DNA of 64,000 nt from Tetmemena sp. SeJ-2015 (taxonomy: Eukaryota; Ciliophora; Spirotrichea; Sporadotrichida; Oxytrichidae). Both the position numbers and the translations under genes were made by a program. Shown here piece after piece: positions 36,101 through 46,608 of the stretch; position 1 is the first letter of the stretch; every line of letters starts with the position of its first letter. The stretch covers positions 16,859-80,858 of the forward strand of contig JAJKFJ010021500.1 of NCBI GenBank assembly GCA_027382625.1, written 5' to 3'. Under the pieces are notes generated by a model. That model was given only the letters and a program-made list of their open reading frames with translations. It had not been told where the DNA came from and searched no databases.

Positions 36101-37341
36101 TCATCTTCTGCCCTTGGCATTTTAAGGTTATCTTGTGTTTGAAGCCATCCTTCTTGGGGGCTTCCTATTAGATCTGTAGTCTTCTTCGTCGCTAGGATCT
36201 TCAGATCTATCACTATAGTCATCCTTTTATCCATAAAACAGTTTAAGAATAGCAATTTTGATTTATAAGGAAATTTAATCTTCATAAAGAGAATTATAAT
36301 ATATCTTTTGACCATTAATCTTAGGAATTTATTTTATTGTAAGTTTATTAACCCTTAACTCATTTATTTCAATATAAAAACCTAATTTTTTAAAGGAAGC
36401 ATCATTATCTGAATAAACTTATGTGATATTTCTTTTGCATATTAGTGTCTTTTTTAGCAACCATTTGTTATTGTTTCGGATTATGACTAGGATTCTTTGA
36501 TAGCTATGGTTTGGGCTATGGCTTGACATTATCCTAGTTCCACTCACTCTTTTAATATGACTTCTTCTTCTAATGGAGTTGCTGCTGTCGGAAGTTTCTC
36601 TCCTTGGCCATGCATTCCTCAATCTTTTTAAGGTGAGAGTTGGGAGGGGACAACCAGTACTATATTTTGGTGCAAGCGAAAGTCAGTCCTACTGCTAATG
36701 CCAAAATCCCAACTGGGCCAACACTCATTATTATAAAATTTAAAGCATTATAATGATAAAGCTAGTCCTGGGTATCTGATACTTCTCAGTCTCAGTGTAG
36801 TTAAAGCCAATCATTCTCTTCAAAGAGTACTGCTAGTTTTAGTTAGTGGTGTAAAACCTGTACGAAAATCTAAAATTGGCTGCGTAGATATTGGCAGTAT
36901 CTGGCTTCACAGTTATCCAAACCTGCTAAACGATTCCACTAAGTCGGGTGTTGAAACGATAGGTTGTGTTGAAATTTGGATTTACAGTCACGTTGCTCGC
37001 TGTATACAGATTTGAGCCAGTGGTTATTGTGAAGGTGCTAGCTAGGTAATAGTAAACATAAACCTCAACGTAATCGAAGAGGGAGGCGGAGGTTAAGTCT
37101 ACCTAGAGTTAGAAATAGCACACATGATTGCTGCTTTCATAAACTTAGGTGCTCTTTACTTCTTGGAACTTAATTGTCGGAGTCAGTTAGGAAGAACCTG
37201 CTATCAAAACATAAAAATATTATATATGCGAGTCAAACGGGAAATTACTCAAAAATTAAAAATGACTATACTTCCTAACACCGTTTAGGTATCGATGTAG
37301 TCACTAATATCAGTAGCAATAACAAAATTTAGCTCCATCAT
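36101..37341 (-). CDS. Type I membrane protein with beta-rich ectodomain
   Basis: A hydrophobic stretch near the start (MMELNFVIATDISDY, preceded in frame by TGTLIIFA) looks like a signal peptide. The ectodomain is threonine- and tyrosine-rich with alternating hydrophobics, as in ASTFTITTGSNLYTASNVTV and RFNTRLSGIVQQVWITVKPD. One membrane helix, IIIMSVGPVGILALAVGLTF, is followed by a long basic Q/K/S-rich cytoplasmic tail ending DDYSDRSEDPSDEEDYRSNR and TGA 36101-36103. A 20 bp IES falls exactly inside the membrane-helix codons. An intron lies at about 37203-37290. The start is not fixed: ATGs at 37336-37341 are the first in frame. Family unknown; a beta-sandwich receptor-like protein is a guess. 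Confidence 0.6.
36726..36745 (-). other. IES, 20 bp, pointer ATAATG
   Basis: CATTAT on the plus strand is at 36726-36731 and 36746-36751. Removal joins IPRTSFII to IMSVGPVGILALAVG, producing one complete membrane helix; left in place, the frame ends at TGA. Confidence 0.75.
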
Positions 37342-37464
37342 CGCAAAAATAATGAGAGTTCCAGTGCGCACTATACTCTATCATTTGAAAGCTGATGATG
37401 AAAAGTTAGAAGTTGCAGATTTTCTTCAGAGATTTTTAAGCTTCAGCACATAAATTATTTTATT

Positions 37465-38649
37465 GATCCTCACACTCTTCCCCACTTAGTGCTAATCAGT
37501 TTGGAATACTTAACGAAGATCTTCCATAGGTAGTGTCCTTATTTCTCAAGATCTAGCAACATCTATCGTTGAAATGGAATAACTTCCAAAACTGTGAATG
37601 CGAGTAATGTCAACGACAGTTCGAATATCCTCAGAGCCTCAAGCGGCACATCAAGGAAGTCCACTCAGACAAACCTAAGATCTATATGAAGCATTAGAAA
37701 GTGGACGGTCGCTATCCTTGCTCAACTTGTGAGCAGACATTCTCTCACTCTGCTTTCCTCAAGAAACACATGGAGAAGAAGCACATGGCTGAGTTCGTAA
37801 TTGAGGATAAAGAAACTTTAAAGATGGTGCCAGCTAAGAGGCAAGCACGATACCTTGACAAGGTTCAACTAAAGAGGAAGCAAGAGGAGAAGAAGAGGAA
37901 GATTGAGTTCATGAATCAGAAGCCTTAGTGTATGGTGTCAGTAAAGTTTCAGCTAGCTCAAAGCAAGACTCCATGCGTGAGAGTTGTAACTTTGGAGGAG
38001 TGTGTTCAAAATTACCTCCACCTTGCTGATTCGAAGCGAAGAGACACCATCATACAAGAAGAGTATGCTTACAAGATCTTCCCTTACGAATACCTTGTAA
38101 AGAAGGAAGAGAGGGTCTTGAGTTCGCGAACGAACTGACAGTGTTTGAGAGAAGTGAGGGACAAAAACTTGAGCTGTACGTTCTTCATCTTGCTGGTGTT
38201 CTTATCGATCATGATTACATCGCCATTCGCCTCCTAAATGGAGATCACACTAAGAGAATTTCTCAGCACGAGGCGCAACAAGTACTAGCTTACTGCTATT
38301 CTCACTGACCTCGTTAGAGGAGTGATGGAGTTGCATGAGTTGGGATTCGAAGAGATCTCAAGCCAGAGAACATCATGATAACTTTGAACCAGTCAGAGCA
38401 ATGTCTTAGACTTCAACAGAGTTGTAAGAAGAGAAAACATTGAGGAAGCATCGGTGCAAGGAACTGCAGGCTACTTCCCATAGAGACAGACCTTGCTCGA
38501 CAGTTCAGTGCAGTGGGACATTTGGTCTATAGTTGCAATCATACTTGAATGCAAATATGAAACCAGAGGAATACTACTAGTGTGAAAGTGAAGATGATGC
38601 AATATAATTCAAAGACATTGTAAGATAGACAAGGTATCAGAACCTTTGA
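37465..38649 (+). pseudogene. C2H2 zinc-finger plus kinase-like gene, broken
   Basis: Two C2H2 fingers are clear: CEQCQRQFEYPQSLKRHIKE with a following VH, and CSTCEQTFSHSAFLKKHMEK with a following KH. A basic region (KRKQEEKKRKIEFMNQK) and an unknown block (VVTLEECVQNYLHLADSKRR) lead into a diverged protein kinase: LYVLHLAGVLIDHDYIAIRL, LTDLVRGVMELHELGF, RDLKPENIMIT, VLDFNRVVRRENIEE, VQGTAGYFPQRQTLL and WDIWSIVAIILECKYE. The catalytic loop lacks its H, with about two codons missing before RDLKPEN, and DFG is DFN. At least three frame changes occur between 38.1 and 38.45 kb. It could be an inactive kinase, a germline pseudogene, or a gene damaged by read errors. No convincing ATG is seen at the 5' end. 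Last TGA 38647-38649. Confidence 0.5.
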
Positions 38650-38729
38650 AAAAGTTAGTGAGATAATGATAAAGGGGCAACCTTCGAAACCAACACTCGG
38701 TTTATTTTAGATATGACAAGCCAGGGCAA

Positions 38730-39010
38730 AACAGCAAATAGGAGAACCGGGCGTTGCCCTCACGCACGGGAAATGATCAGGAATCCCTGCCGCTAAAAAC
38801 CCTCCCTGTGGGGGGCGTGAGCTCCCCGGTCACCGGGGCCCTGGGCGCTTGCCGGGGGGTTCAGTGGGACTGGTAAAGAGAGCGTAAACCTGCCTCCGTG
38901 TCTGATTCAGGGTGCCCCTTAGCGGTAGTCATGGGGTGGCCCGTTGTCAGTTTATTTACCCCCTCGACTAGGTTCGATCTGTTTGGAATGCTCTAGTAGC
39001 ACGTAGTCGC
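38730..39010. other. GC-rich island with nested inverted repeats
   Basis: About 280 bp of strongly GC-rich sequence stands alone in AT-rich surroundings. It can fold: CTGCCGCTAA near 38787 pairs with TTAGCGGTAG near 38929, enclosing AACCCTCC against GGGGGGTT and a CCCCGGTCACCGGGG hairpin. No ciliate-code frame fits. It could be a structured RNA gene or a germline repeat. A box-B-like GGTTCGATCTG lies near 38968. I cannot match it to rRNA, tRNA or a known small RNA. Confidence 0.45.
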
Positions 39011-39319
39011 CGTAGTTTGTTTTGTAAAACCACTCTTATTTTATTTCCCTTTTTTTCTTTTTTTTCCGAGTCAGCTCCATCAGCAACTCCATTTTCCTAT
39101 AAGTAACAAAGTAATAATCAAGCAACCCTTTTAAACCAAACTCATTAAATTTGAGTAGAGGAAACAGGTATAAAATTCAGAGAATAAGAGACAGACGTCA
39201 AGGTCACCTTCCTAGAAGACTTTAGATTGCCTGTTTAGGGTTAAAATTTAGCATAATTATTATTTTTAATTATCTCATCTTTTTACGGGTGATTAAATAT
39301 CTACTCCACAATTAGTAGG
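39011..39319. other. AT-rich spacer
   Basis: About 310 bp with no clear coding frame. A GC-moderate patch at 39170-39240 may be a short exon of the following gene, but the frame is not established. Confidence 0.35.
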
Positions 39320-39745
39320 ATTCTTTGAAGGACACAGACTATACTTTAATTGATTTGTTGATTGATGTTATAAAGTAATCTGAGCAAACTGATCCCAAAG
39401 CAAGATTTAAAACTTAAATTCAGTTGAAGATTTTATTAAACATTTTATTGATTGTTATAGCACTTTGTATTCGCAATTGTGGTGCTGCAGCAATAGTACA
39501 CGCCTGCGTTATTGCAGTACCTGGCAGCAGTAGCAGAGAAGTAATCAAAGCACTCTGTAAGGCAATTATCAGTTTAATATATCCCAATGCTGCATTTGTG
39601 AGGTCAGCTGCGTTGAAAGCAGCTCATGTGGTTTCAATGCTCATTAGCAGCACCACAAGCAAAGAAGGGAGGAATCTACTATTAGGGAGCGGGCTCACTA
39701 TCTTACTTACAAAAATAGATTTTAATATTTTCATTTCAAGATAAT
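39320..39745 (+). CDS. Helical repeat-like fragment, unknown
   Basis: A continuous ciliate-code frame reads LKDTDYTLIDLLIDVIKQSE, then ILLNILLIVIALCIRNCGAA, VIKALCKAIISLIYPNAAFV, AALKAAHVVSMLISSTTS and GRNLLLGSGLTILLTKI. Alternating hydrophobic helices of similar length suggest an ARM/HEAT-like solenoid rather than membrane helices. No start ATG or TGA is fixed, and the frame is open into the SF3B2 region, so this may be an exon or MDS of a gene whose other parts are elsewhere. Family unknown. Confidence 0.4.
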
Positions 39746-39805
39746 AATTTAATAAAAACTTACTCCAGTTCCTAATTATTATAATCACTTTACCATCTCA
39801 CTTAA

Positions 39806-42128
39806 ATGAAGAAGCTCTTCAAGCGAAAACGACGAGTAAGCATTATAACTAAGCAGAGTGGATTTTGTTTGCAGCCCTTTTAGATTTATTGTAGAACAGA
39901 AAACAAAAGAAGAAGGAGAAGCAGGATCAGCTGCAGTAGCAGATAGATGACAAGGTTAACTTCCTCAAGAGTGTCATCCCCTCTCAGATTTCTCAACTCT
40001 CTCACTTCCAAGACCTGGGCTTTAGCTCAACAGAGGGTGATGTAGAGATGAGAGAGGAGGGGAGCGAGAGTGGAAGGAGAATGAGTGGAGACTAGTCTGC
40101 AACCAGTAATTAAACCCATTAAAATTAACTAAATAATGGTAAGATTGACTTGAGCAACATCGAGTTCGAGTATGTCAACATGGACGAAGGCGTTCTTGCT
40201 CCTGGCAGGGTAAGTTAGATCCTACTTTAATCTATATAGCATGTGGCTGAGTTCAAGCACATCTTTGAGCACTTCACAACGCCTGTTAACCAAGGTGGCG
40301 CACTCAAGAAGAAGGAGGGTGAGCTCGTTTAAAAGCATCTCGAAGAAAAGGATGCCTTCACAAAGACCACTGAGGCTCAGGAAGACGAGGAGAAGAAGGA
40401 GAAACAGATGTCTAAGAAGCAGAGGAAACTGCTGGCAAGGATGAAGGTGTTTGACCTCAAGATGAAGATCAGACGCCCTGACTTGGTTGAGGCTTGGGAT
40501 GTCACTTCCAAGGACCCACTACTCCTGCATGGACATGAAGATGGTGCGCAACTCAGTCCCAGTCCCAAGACACTGGTCCCAGAAAAGAAGATACCTCCAG
40601 TACAAAAGAGGCATCCACAAACCACCTTTCAAGCTGCCAGACTTCATTGAGCAGACTGGCATAGGAAGAGTGAGGGAGCAAGCCAGTGATAAGCACAAGA
40701 CGCTCAAGCAGAAGATGAGGGAGAGAATGCAGCCTAAGATGGGAAAGATCGACATAGACTATCAAGTGCTCCATGATGCTTTCTTCAAGCATCAAAAGAA
40801 ACCTAAACTCACTCCCCATGGAGATCTCTTCTACGAGGGAAAGGAATACGAAATAAGGATGAGAGGCTACAAGCCAGGTAGGCTCACTCCTGAGTTGCGA
40901 CACGCACTCGGCATCCCAGAAAACTCACCCCCTCCCTGGTTGATTATTACTAAAATATAGTACTAGCAAAGATATCATATGGACATTAATGCAACAATAA
41001 CATGCAGAGATATGGACCTCCTCCAGCTTACCCTAATCTTCGTATACCTGGAGTAAATGCCCCTATTCCTGAAACTATTGATGATAATTCAATTATAAAG
41101 GATAATTGGTTATAAGAATAAGTAGATGCCTTTAAATTCATGGGAGTATTAATTATTTAACAATTACTTGCGCTTGGCCATTGAGTAAATTTCAATTAAA
41201 GTAGCTTAATTATTTTAATCAATGATTATTGATGAGCTCGATATTCTTATTCAATTTAAAAATAATTCTTTTTATTGATCCAGTAATCCTTTAAAGTAAA
41301 ATGCTGTGCTATATTCTAGTACTGACTTATAAACAATGGAATAAATGCTACCTCAACTGATTCTTATTTTATCCCATTAAGCTTTACTTATTTATTGATC
41401 CCATCATTGATTTATTTCTCAGCTATATTACATACGGTTTTGGAAGACTGTTCACTGACGAAAGAGGCAGCACTGTCTACGCTGATTGCCATGGCTTGAA
41501 CAAGGCTGTCTACCAAAAGCGCTAGAACAGAAAGCCTTATTGGGGTGCAATCAAAGAGACTGTCGAGGAAGAAGACGACCTCGAGGGAGATGAGGACATG
41601 GACGAGGAGGAAGAAGATGAAGAGCCTGAGTTTGAAGGCATCGGAAGGGACACTCTCGGTATGCTGGATGATGAAGTGGAGCTGGCTATGGGTAACTTCA
41701 AGCAGCAGGAAGAAAAGACTGACTTTGCTTCTCTCAAGGCGGGTATCTCTTCTCTCATTCAGAACTCCAACTTGATCTCACAACCAGAGGTATAATATAA
41801 ATATATGAACATATATTTATAATAAGGTGGAGATATCTAAGAAGCCATTGCATCCTAAGATGCCTCCTCCCCCTCCCATGGAGGCAAGACCACTCTACGA
41901 AGTAGTGGAGGAGGTCAAGAACAAACAAGGAGACAACTCAGACATTTTCCAATCAGGCCACGGCTACAAACTGCCCTTCTTCAGGAGCTGCAACTGGCAG
42001 CCAGTCTGTGGAGGCAGAAGTTAAACATCTCGAAGGTAGTGGCCGACGGAAAGAGCGCAGCAGAGAAGGAGGAGGAGAGAAAGAGGAAGGAGAAGGAAAA
42101 GAAGGACAAGTACAAGGTCAAGTTCTGA
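39806..42128 (+). CDS. SF3B2: Splicing factor 3B subunit 2 (SF3B2/SAP145/Cus1)
   Basis: The conserved core is unmistakable: SKKQRKLLARMKVFDLKMKI, RPDLVEAWDVTSKDPLLLH, RNSVPVPRHWSQKRRYLQ, KRGIHKPPFKLPDFIEQTGI, KMGKIDIDYQVLHDAFFKHQ, KPKLTPHGDLFYEGKEYEIR, MQRYGPPPAYPNLRIPGVNA, PIPE and YITYGFGRLFTDERGS. An acidic EEDEEPEFEGIG block and a basic end (KEKEKKDKYKVKF) complete the protein. SF3B2 is part of the U2 snRNP and binds near the branch point with SF3B4. Introns include 40210-40240 and 41109-41422. A 53 bp TA-bounded IES lies at 40945-40997. One-base shifts near 40.53, 41.97 and 42.02 kb interrupt the frame and look like errors, since both sides are well conserved. Confidence 0.88.
40945..40997 (+). 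other. SF3B2: IES, 53 bp, pointer TA
   Basis: TA occurs at 40945-40946 and 40998-40999. Removal joins NSPPPWLI to NMQRYGPPPAYP, matching the invariant SF3B2 sequence around PPPWLIAMQRYGPPP. The insert has no GT-AG ends. Confidence 0.7.
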
Positions 42129-42139
42129 CTTCCCAGTTC

Positions 42140-42405
42140 TTAAATTAACCCCAGCAAGTTATAATTAATTTGGAAAACTTAAAACACAAAATACCCCCCA
42201 ACACTATATTAAATTTGTTGTTTTTAAAAGGGCTGTTGAGTGGGAAATGACTTACCTTTTGACGCCTCTTGGCCTTGGCCAGTTTGAGTTTATCGACGTT
42301 ATTAGATTATTAGTGCGAGATGGTGTCTGAGGTGTGGCCATTGGAAGATCCAAAGAAGGGCTCGTCCATCATAGGCACCGCCATCGTAGGGCCATTTCCA
42401 TTCAT
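42140..42405 (-). CDS. Short unknown protein, convergent with SF3B2
   Basis: ATG 42403-42405 begins MNGNGPTMAVPMMDEPFFGS and continues through NGHTSDTISH into a basic helix VDKLKLAKAKRRQK. A GT-AG intron follows (5' site near 42257). Downstream sequence is AT-rich, and the end is not fixed; it must lie close to the SF3B2 stop at 42128. About 60-90 residues. No family recognised; the basic C-terminal helix could bind nucleic acid, but that is a guess. Confidence 0.5.
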
Positions 42406-42654
42406 TTTACTTCAACCAATATAACTTCAAATTATAATATCATCACTCAATTCAACCTAAGTGTATGTGTGAGTAAAGGGAGTATAAAAGTATAATTTTT
42501 ATATTAAGAGTGTAAGAGTAAAGTATATTTAAATATTTAACATACTTTTAAATTGATAAGAGTTTTGAAAGATATCGATGATAGACCTACTCTAATTCGC
42601 TAAAACCAATTGAAAATATACAAATACAACTACCTCCTACTTCACAAACTAACT

Positions 42655-43668
42655 ATGTCGCTACTCCTACTTACTAACTTACCAAAGCTATCAATAGCAA
42701 TCCACGAAGAAGAACCGATTACCTCCAATTCAAATATCAATCAGAATATAACTGAGGGAGGCTTGCAAAATAAGTTCAGTAAAAGAAAGCAGAGTGTTTC
42801 ACCAGCACCTAAATCAAGAAAATATAAGAGCAAGTCTCCACTCAGGGCCAAGTAAATAAGCACTCACAGATAAAAGCACTTGTAGAATCTTGTCCACCAA
42901 ACTCCATAGGAACTCTCCTACCCCATCCTTATTAGCAATGTAAGAAATGATGGAGCAAGAACTCAGAGGCAGACACTTGCAGAATTGAAAGCGGTTGTGA
43001 TTGAAGCAAAGACTCAAGAAATAAAGCTGAAAGAGCTCAAAAGACCTAGGCAAGTCTCCCTTATTTAAATGTTCAAGACCTAGTCAATAAAGAAAGAGGA
43101 CTCCAATCATAAATTAATAAAACAGCCTCAACTTAAAGCTAAGCAATCAGAGCAACGCCCCTAAGTCAAATAGAACTTCGAGATGATTTTCCACTACATG
43201 AATTCTCTTGAAAGAAAACAGCAGCAGTAACTTTAGTAACAATCTCAAGTCTAAACTTAATAAGAAGAGAAATAGTTCCCCTTGATTACGATGAATTGTG
43301 AACAGAATGAGGACTCTCGGCATTCTAACATTTCAAGAAGTTCCTAGAGAAGTGTATTGAATTTCAGCACAGCAGAGGCGGAGCAGTAAAGGCAGTCAAT
43401 AATCTAAAGTGAGAAAGAAGACGATTAGGAAGATGTGGAAATGATGTGTATGGCAATCGATGAGAGCTCTATGCTGTCTTCTCATCAACTATCTGATCTC
43501 AACTTCAGAAACAGTTTGCTCTCTAAGAGGAAGGAAAGATCTGAGTTTTCATTTTCTGCCTCCCAGAATGGCTAAAAAGATAAGGCGAGGAAGAAATTGG
43601 CCTTCATAAGACCAAGAGATAGTAAATTGCAAGAGAAGAGGATTTAGAAACTGTTGAGGATATAATGA
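42655..43668 (+). CDS. Unknown Q/S/K-rich protein
   Basis: A single ciliate-code frame runs from ATG 42655 (MSLLLLTNLPKLSIAIHEEE) to TGA 43666-43668 with many TAA/TAG codons read as glutamine. Composition is Q, S, K, N and E rich, with a basic patch KRKQSVSPAPKSRKYKSKS, a short coiled coil AELKAVVIEAKTQEIKLKEL and a Q-run QQQQLQQQSQVQTQQEE. Another frame also looks coding after about 43.56 kb, so the C-terminus may differ. It converges with the signal peptide peptidase gene. No domain is recognised. Confidence 0.5.
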
Positions 43669-43700
43669 AGAATGAATATATCGAATGTGGATGGCAGCTA

Positions 43701-45108
43701 TCAGCTTGAGATTTATTCTTTCCAGAATATAGAATCAACGACCTAATAAAGGGAAACAAGTGAGCAGGCTGATGGAAATTTTTGTAGTTCTTAATTAATA
43801 TTACTATCTATTTATGAGCGTATTTTCCTAAAAATTCCAAACATTCTTTCTATCTTTTTTCAGTCTTTGAGGCACTGCACTAATTCCCTATCTTCATCAT
43901 AGGTTATCATTTTGAGGAATTCTTTCCTTCCAAATGCTCCCAGAAGGTAAATGAAAATCTAGCTTGGAAGGATGTAGAGTAGAGCTGGTTGAGCCTGCCT
44001 GGTATTTAAGAGGGCTGAATAGGATACCATGAGTCCTATTAAATAACCGAATATGCTGGCATAGAAGTAGAAGCAACCCATTTCTTTCTCTATGTAGGGA
44101 ACTAGCTCTTACTTATCCTTAACTCCAGCTTCAAGTGCTGCTTTCCTGCCCTTAGCAAAGGCAGAAATCAAATCGCATCTGAGACACATAGAGCATAGTA
44201 GACCTGGGATAATGATGTCACCTGTGCCTATCATATTGAACGACTTCCTAGTGGGGTCGATAGGCATGAGGTATTTGAGAGGGAGATCGATTCCTTTAGC
44301 CACTGTCATCATTACATCAGAGTGGAAAACAAAGTACACATCGTACGCTATCAATCCCATAAATACTATGAATATGTTTCTGAAAGAGCCAACCAGCCAA
44401 TTCTCAATCGCATATACTGCCAAGCACATCGCTATCACATTATTTGCGATGAAGTAAACAATGCAGTATTAACTTTAATTGTCATCGAACTATGATAAGA
44501 GTTTAATTGCTCCGAATGTAGAGTACTTAGAAATAATAGAGCTAGTAAGTAGCACATTACTTCCAAGTAAGTCAAGCCTAATCCGTATTGTTTGAAACGC
44601 TAGAGGGGAGCAATTGGCTAATCCCAAAAAATTAAGCTGGGCGATATCTTGAAGTAATCATGTAAGTATTTCTTGATGATCAGTGTACCCACGAAAGCGA
44701 AGTAAATGGTTATCAGATACTTTATTATATCATACTGTTACTGTATTGCAAAAGTAGACTGCTGTTAGTGTGGCTGTTGCTATAATTGGGATACTGAGTA
44801 CGTTCTTCAAGCTGAGCAAAGAATTATCATTAGAGAGCACTGCTGAGTCCTCGTCACCTTTATCGCTTTTCTTATTTTCCTTTTCTGCGAACTGGTACTT
44901 TTACAAACTGCGAGTAGAGCCCATGTATAAAGTGCATAAGCACAATCCGATTGTCACTAGTTAAGCCTGCACATACACGTAGTTCTAAGACTATAGTCAA
45001 AAGTAAAAGTCCCTGCAAAATATTGAAGTTGTTCCTCTTAAAGTTCAAGAAAAGTTCCATTCCTAAATTACTGCTATAATACTTATAATTATCTTTGTCA
45101 TCTATCAT
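43701..45108 (-). CDS. Signal peptide peptidase, intramembrane aspartyl protease
   Basis: Both catalytic aspartate motifs are present in membrane helices: GLIAYDVYFVF and MIGTGDIIIPGLLCSM, plus the C-terminal QPALLYILP (PAL) motif. Further helices are VIAMCLAVYAIENWLVGSF and FYFYASIFGYLIGLMVSY. N-terminal helices include ILQGLLLLTIVLELRVCAG and NVLSIPIIATATLTAVYF. The family cleaves type II membrane segments such as spent signal peptides in the endoplasmic reticulum. The topology fits nine helices. Frame changes between 44.47 and 44.88 kb mark unresolved introns or IESs. The stop is uncertain because the frame stays open through TAA/TAG to TGA 43701-43703; the conserved part ends near 43.87 kb. 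Start ATG 45106-45108 is the first candidate. Confidence 0.8.
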
Positions 45109-45212
45109 AAGGAGAAATGTATTCTCTTCATAATGGATTGATTATCGAGTCACAAAACTCCAGAAGGGTATCATTAATTTATTATCTACAAATATAAATA
45201 TCATCATCATCA

Positions 45213-46500
45213 ATGAGAATGTTAAAAGGCTCCCACCATTAATATATTATTATTATTTAAGTTTATTAAGCGGAATAACTATTGCTCTCATGTACGACTA
45301 TTGCTTCCTTTAAATATCTCTTAGTACTTATAACTTATTCTACTTTTGTGTTTGCTGTGCAACTCCCAGATAGAAATAGGCAACACACTCGCTACTTTGA
45401 ACAGCAATAAACTATAGAGCAGTCCAAACACTCTCACTCAACCCTCTTTACTGCAATAAGGATCATTATTTAAGCAAAATTTAGCAAAGATAACAGAAAA
45501 CCAGCTGCTATCCACTCTCAAATAAAATAGTATAAGTAAGATATAACAAGGAGTATTTTAATAGAGGAAGCTAACTCTTTTGTTTATAGTGTCCAAGAAC
45601 CCAATAAACCAAAGATAACTTGCATAGCAGGACTTACACACCAGTTGCATAACTTGCCTCAGTAATAACTTTAAGTTTTGCTACCAAGACTCTGATGAGT
45701 ATTGCTGCGACCCTGAAGACTCAGACTCACAGTTTTGCAATACCAGAAATCAACAAAGACTTAAAATGCTCTGACTAATTGTAAGCTTGTTTATTTAATC
45801 ATCATTCTTTCCTAGTTATAATGGGTAAGGGGAGCAGATTTAAGATGTGCTAGTCCAACCAAACTCAGTGCAAAAGTTCTCTTGATACTTTTGTGAATGA
45901 TAGAAATGGAGTTAATGGACAGAGAGACAGCACTTTGGAAATTTAAGTTGATGATGACGCTTAGTGGAGAAGTGTGGAGATCTCTCTTCAAGAGAATATA
46001 GCTTGCTCTTACTAGTTCAAAGCTGAAAATGCTACGAATAACCTGTTCGAGATCAAAATTGACAAGATAAAAAACGCAGTGATTGGACTGCAATTCTACT
46101 CTACGTTTACAGACTCCGTAATTGACTTGGGCTTGATTGATCCCTCTAACTGCAAAAGTATAAGACATTCTCATTAAATAGATGATTATTATAAATTATA
46201 TAGTATGCTATTTCTATTGCGTGAGAAGTGAGGAGGGATACATTTTATTTGTGTTAGATGATGCTGCATACGTGGATATGCAGCTCATCCCTCTTGACTC
46301 CACCAAGCATTCTTAACTTTCAGTTTCTTATCGCTTGATAAACGCCGAGGAGAGATAATTTAAAATACGCTCACCAATATATAATGAAGTTATTTTCTTG
46401 ATAATTCATATATGAGACTTTGGTAATGATGGGAGCAGGATTTGTTTTGATTTCAATTCTGTTGGTAATACTTTTTAGAGCGCTAAAAATATCAGAATGA
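45213..46500 (+). CDS. Cysteine-rich type I membrane protein, unknown
   Basis: ATG 45213 leads to a signal-peptide-like stretch FKYLLVLITYSTFVFA. The ectodomain contains the cysteine cluster SCITCLSNNFKFCYQDSDEY, then CCDPEDSDSQFC, and later NLFEIKIDKIKNAVIGLQFY and YILFVLDDAAYVDMQLIPL. A single membrane helix LVMMGAGFVLISILLVILF ends just before TGA 46498-46500, leaving a five-residue tail. A 28 bp IES lies between ectodomain and helix. An intron with GT-AG ends lies at about 45783-45820. Its layout resembles the proteins at 14.9 and 36.1 kb, although I see no shared motif strong enough to call them paralogues. Function unknown. Confidence 0.6.
46384..46411 (+). other. IES, 28 bp, pointer ATGA
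   Basis: ATGA occurs at 46384-46387 and 46412-46415. Removal skips a TGA and joins RSPIYNE to TLVMMGAGFVLISILL, placing the ectodomain directly before the membrane helix. Confidence 0.7.
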
Positions 46501-46608
46501 CTGAGTGAGTGAGTTTGACTACTTCTACTTTATTTACTAATTTATTTTGTCTAATGACTTGTTAGTGAATGAATGAGTGAACGAGGATAAGAATAAAATA
46601 ATATTATA

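Noticed and set aside
38730..39010. rRNA or tRNA gene in the GC-rich island
   Set aside because: No cloverleaf or recognisable rRNA core; the single box-B-like motif lacks a properly spaced box A.
39424..39744. Secreted protein with signal peptide starting at MKILLNILLIVIALCI
   Set aside because: That ATG is inside a longer open frame with coding character upstream, so the hydrophobic stretch is more likely one helix of a repeat array.
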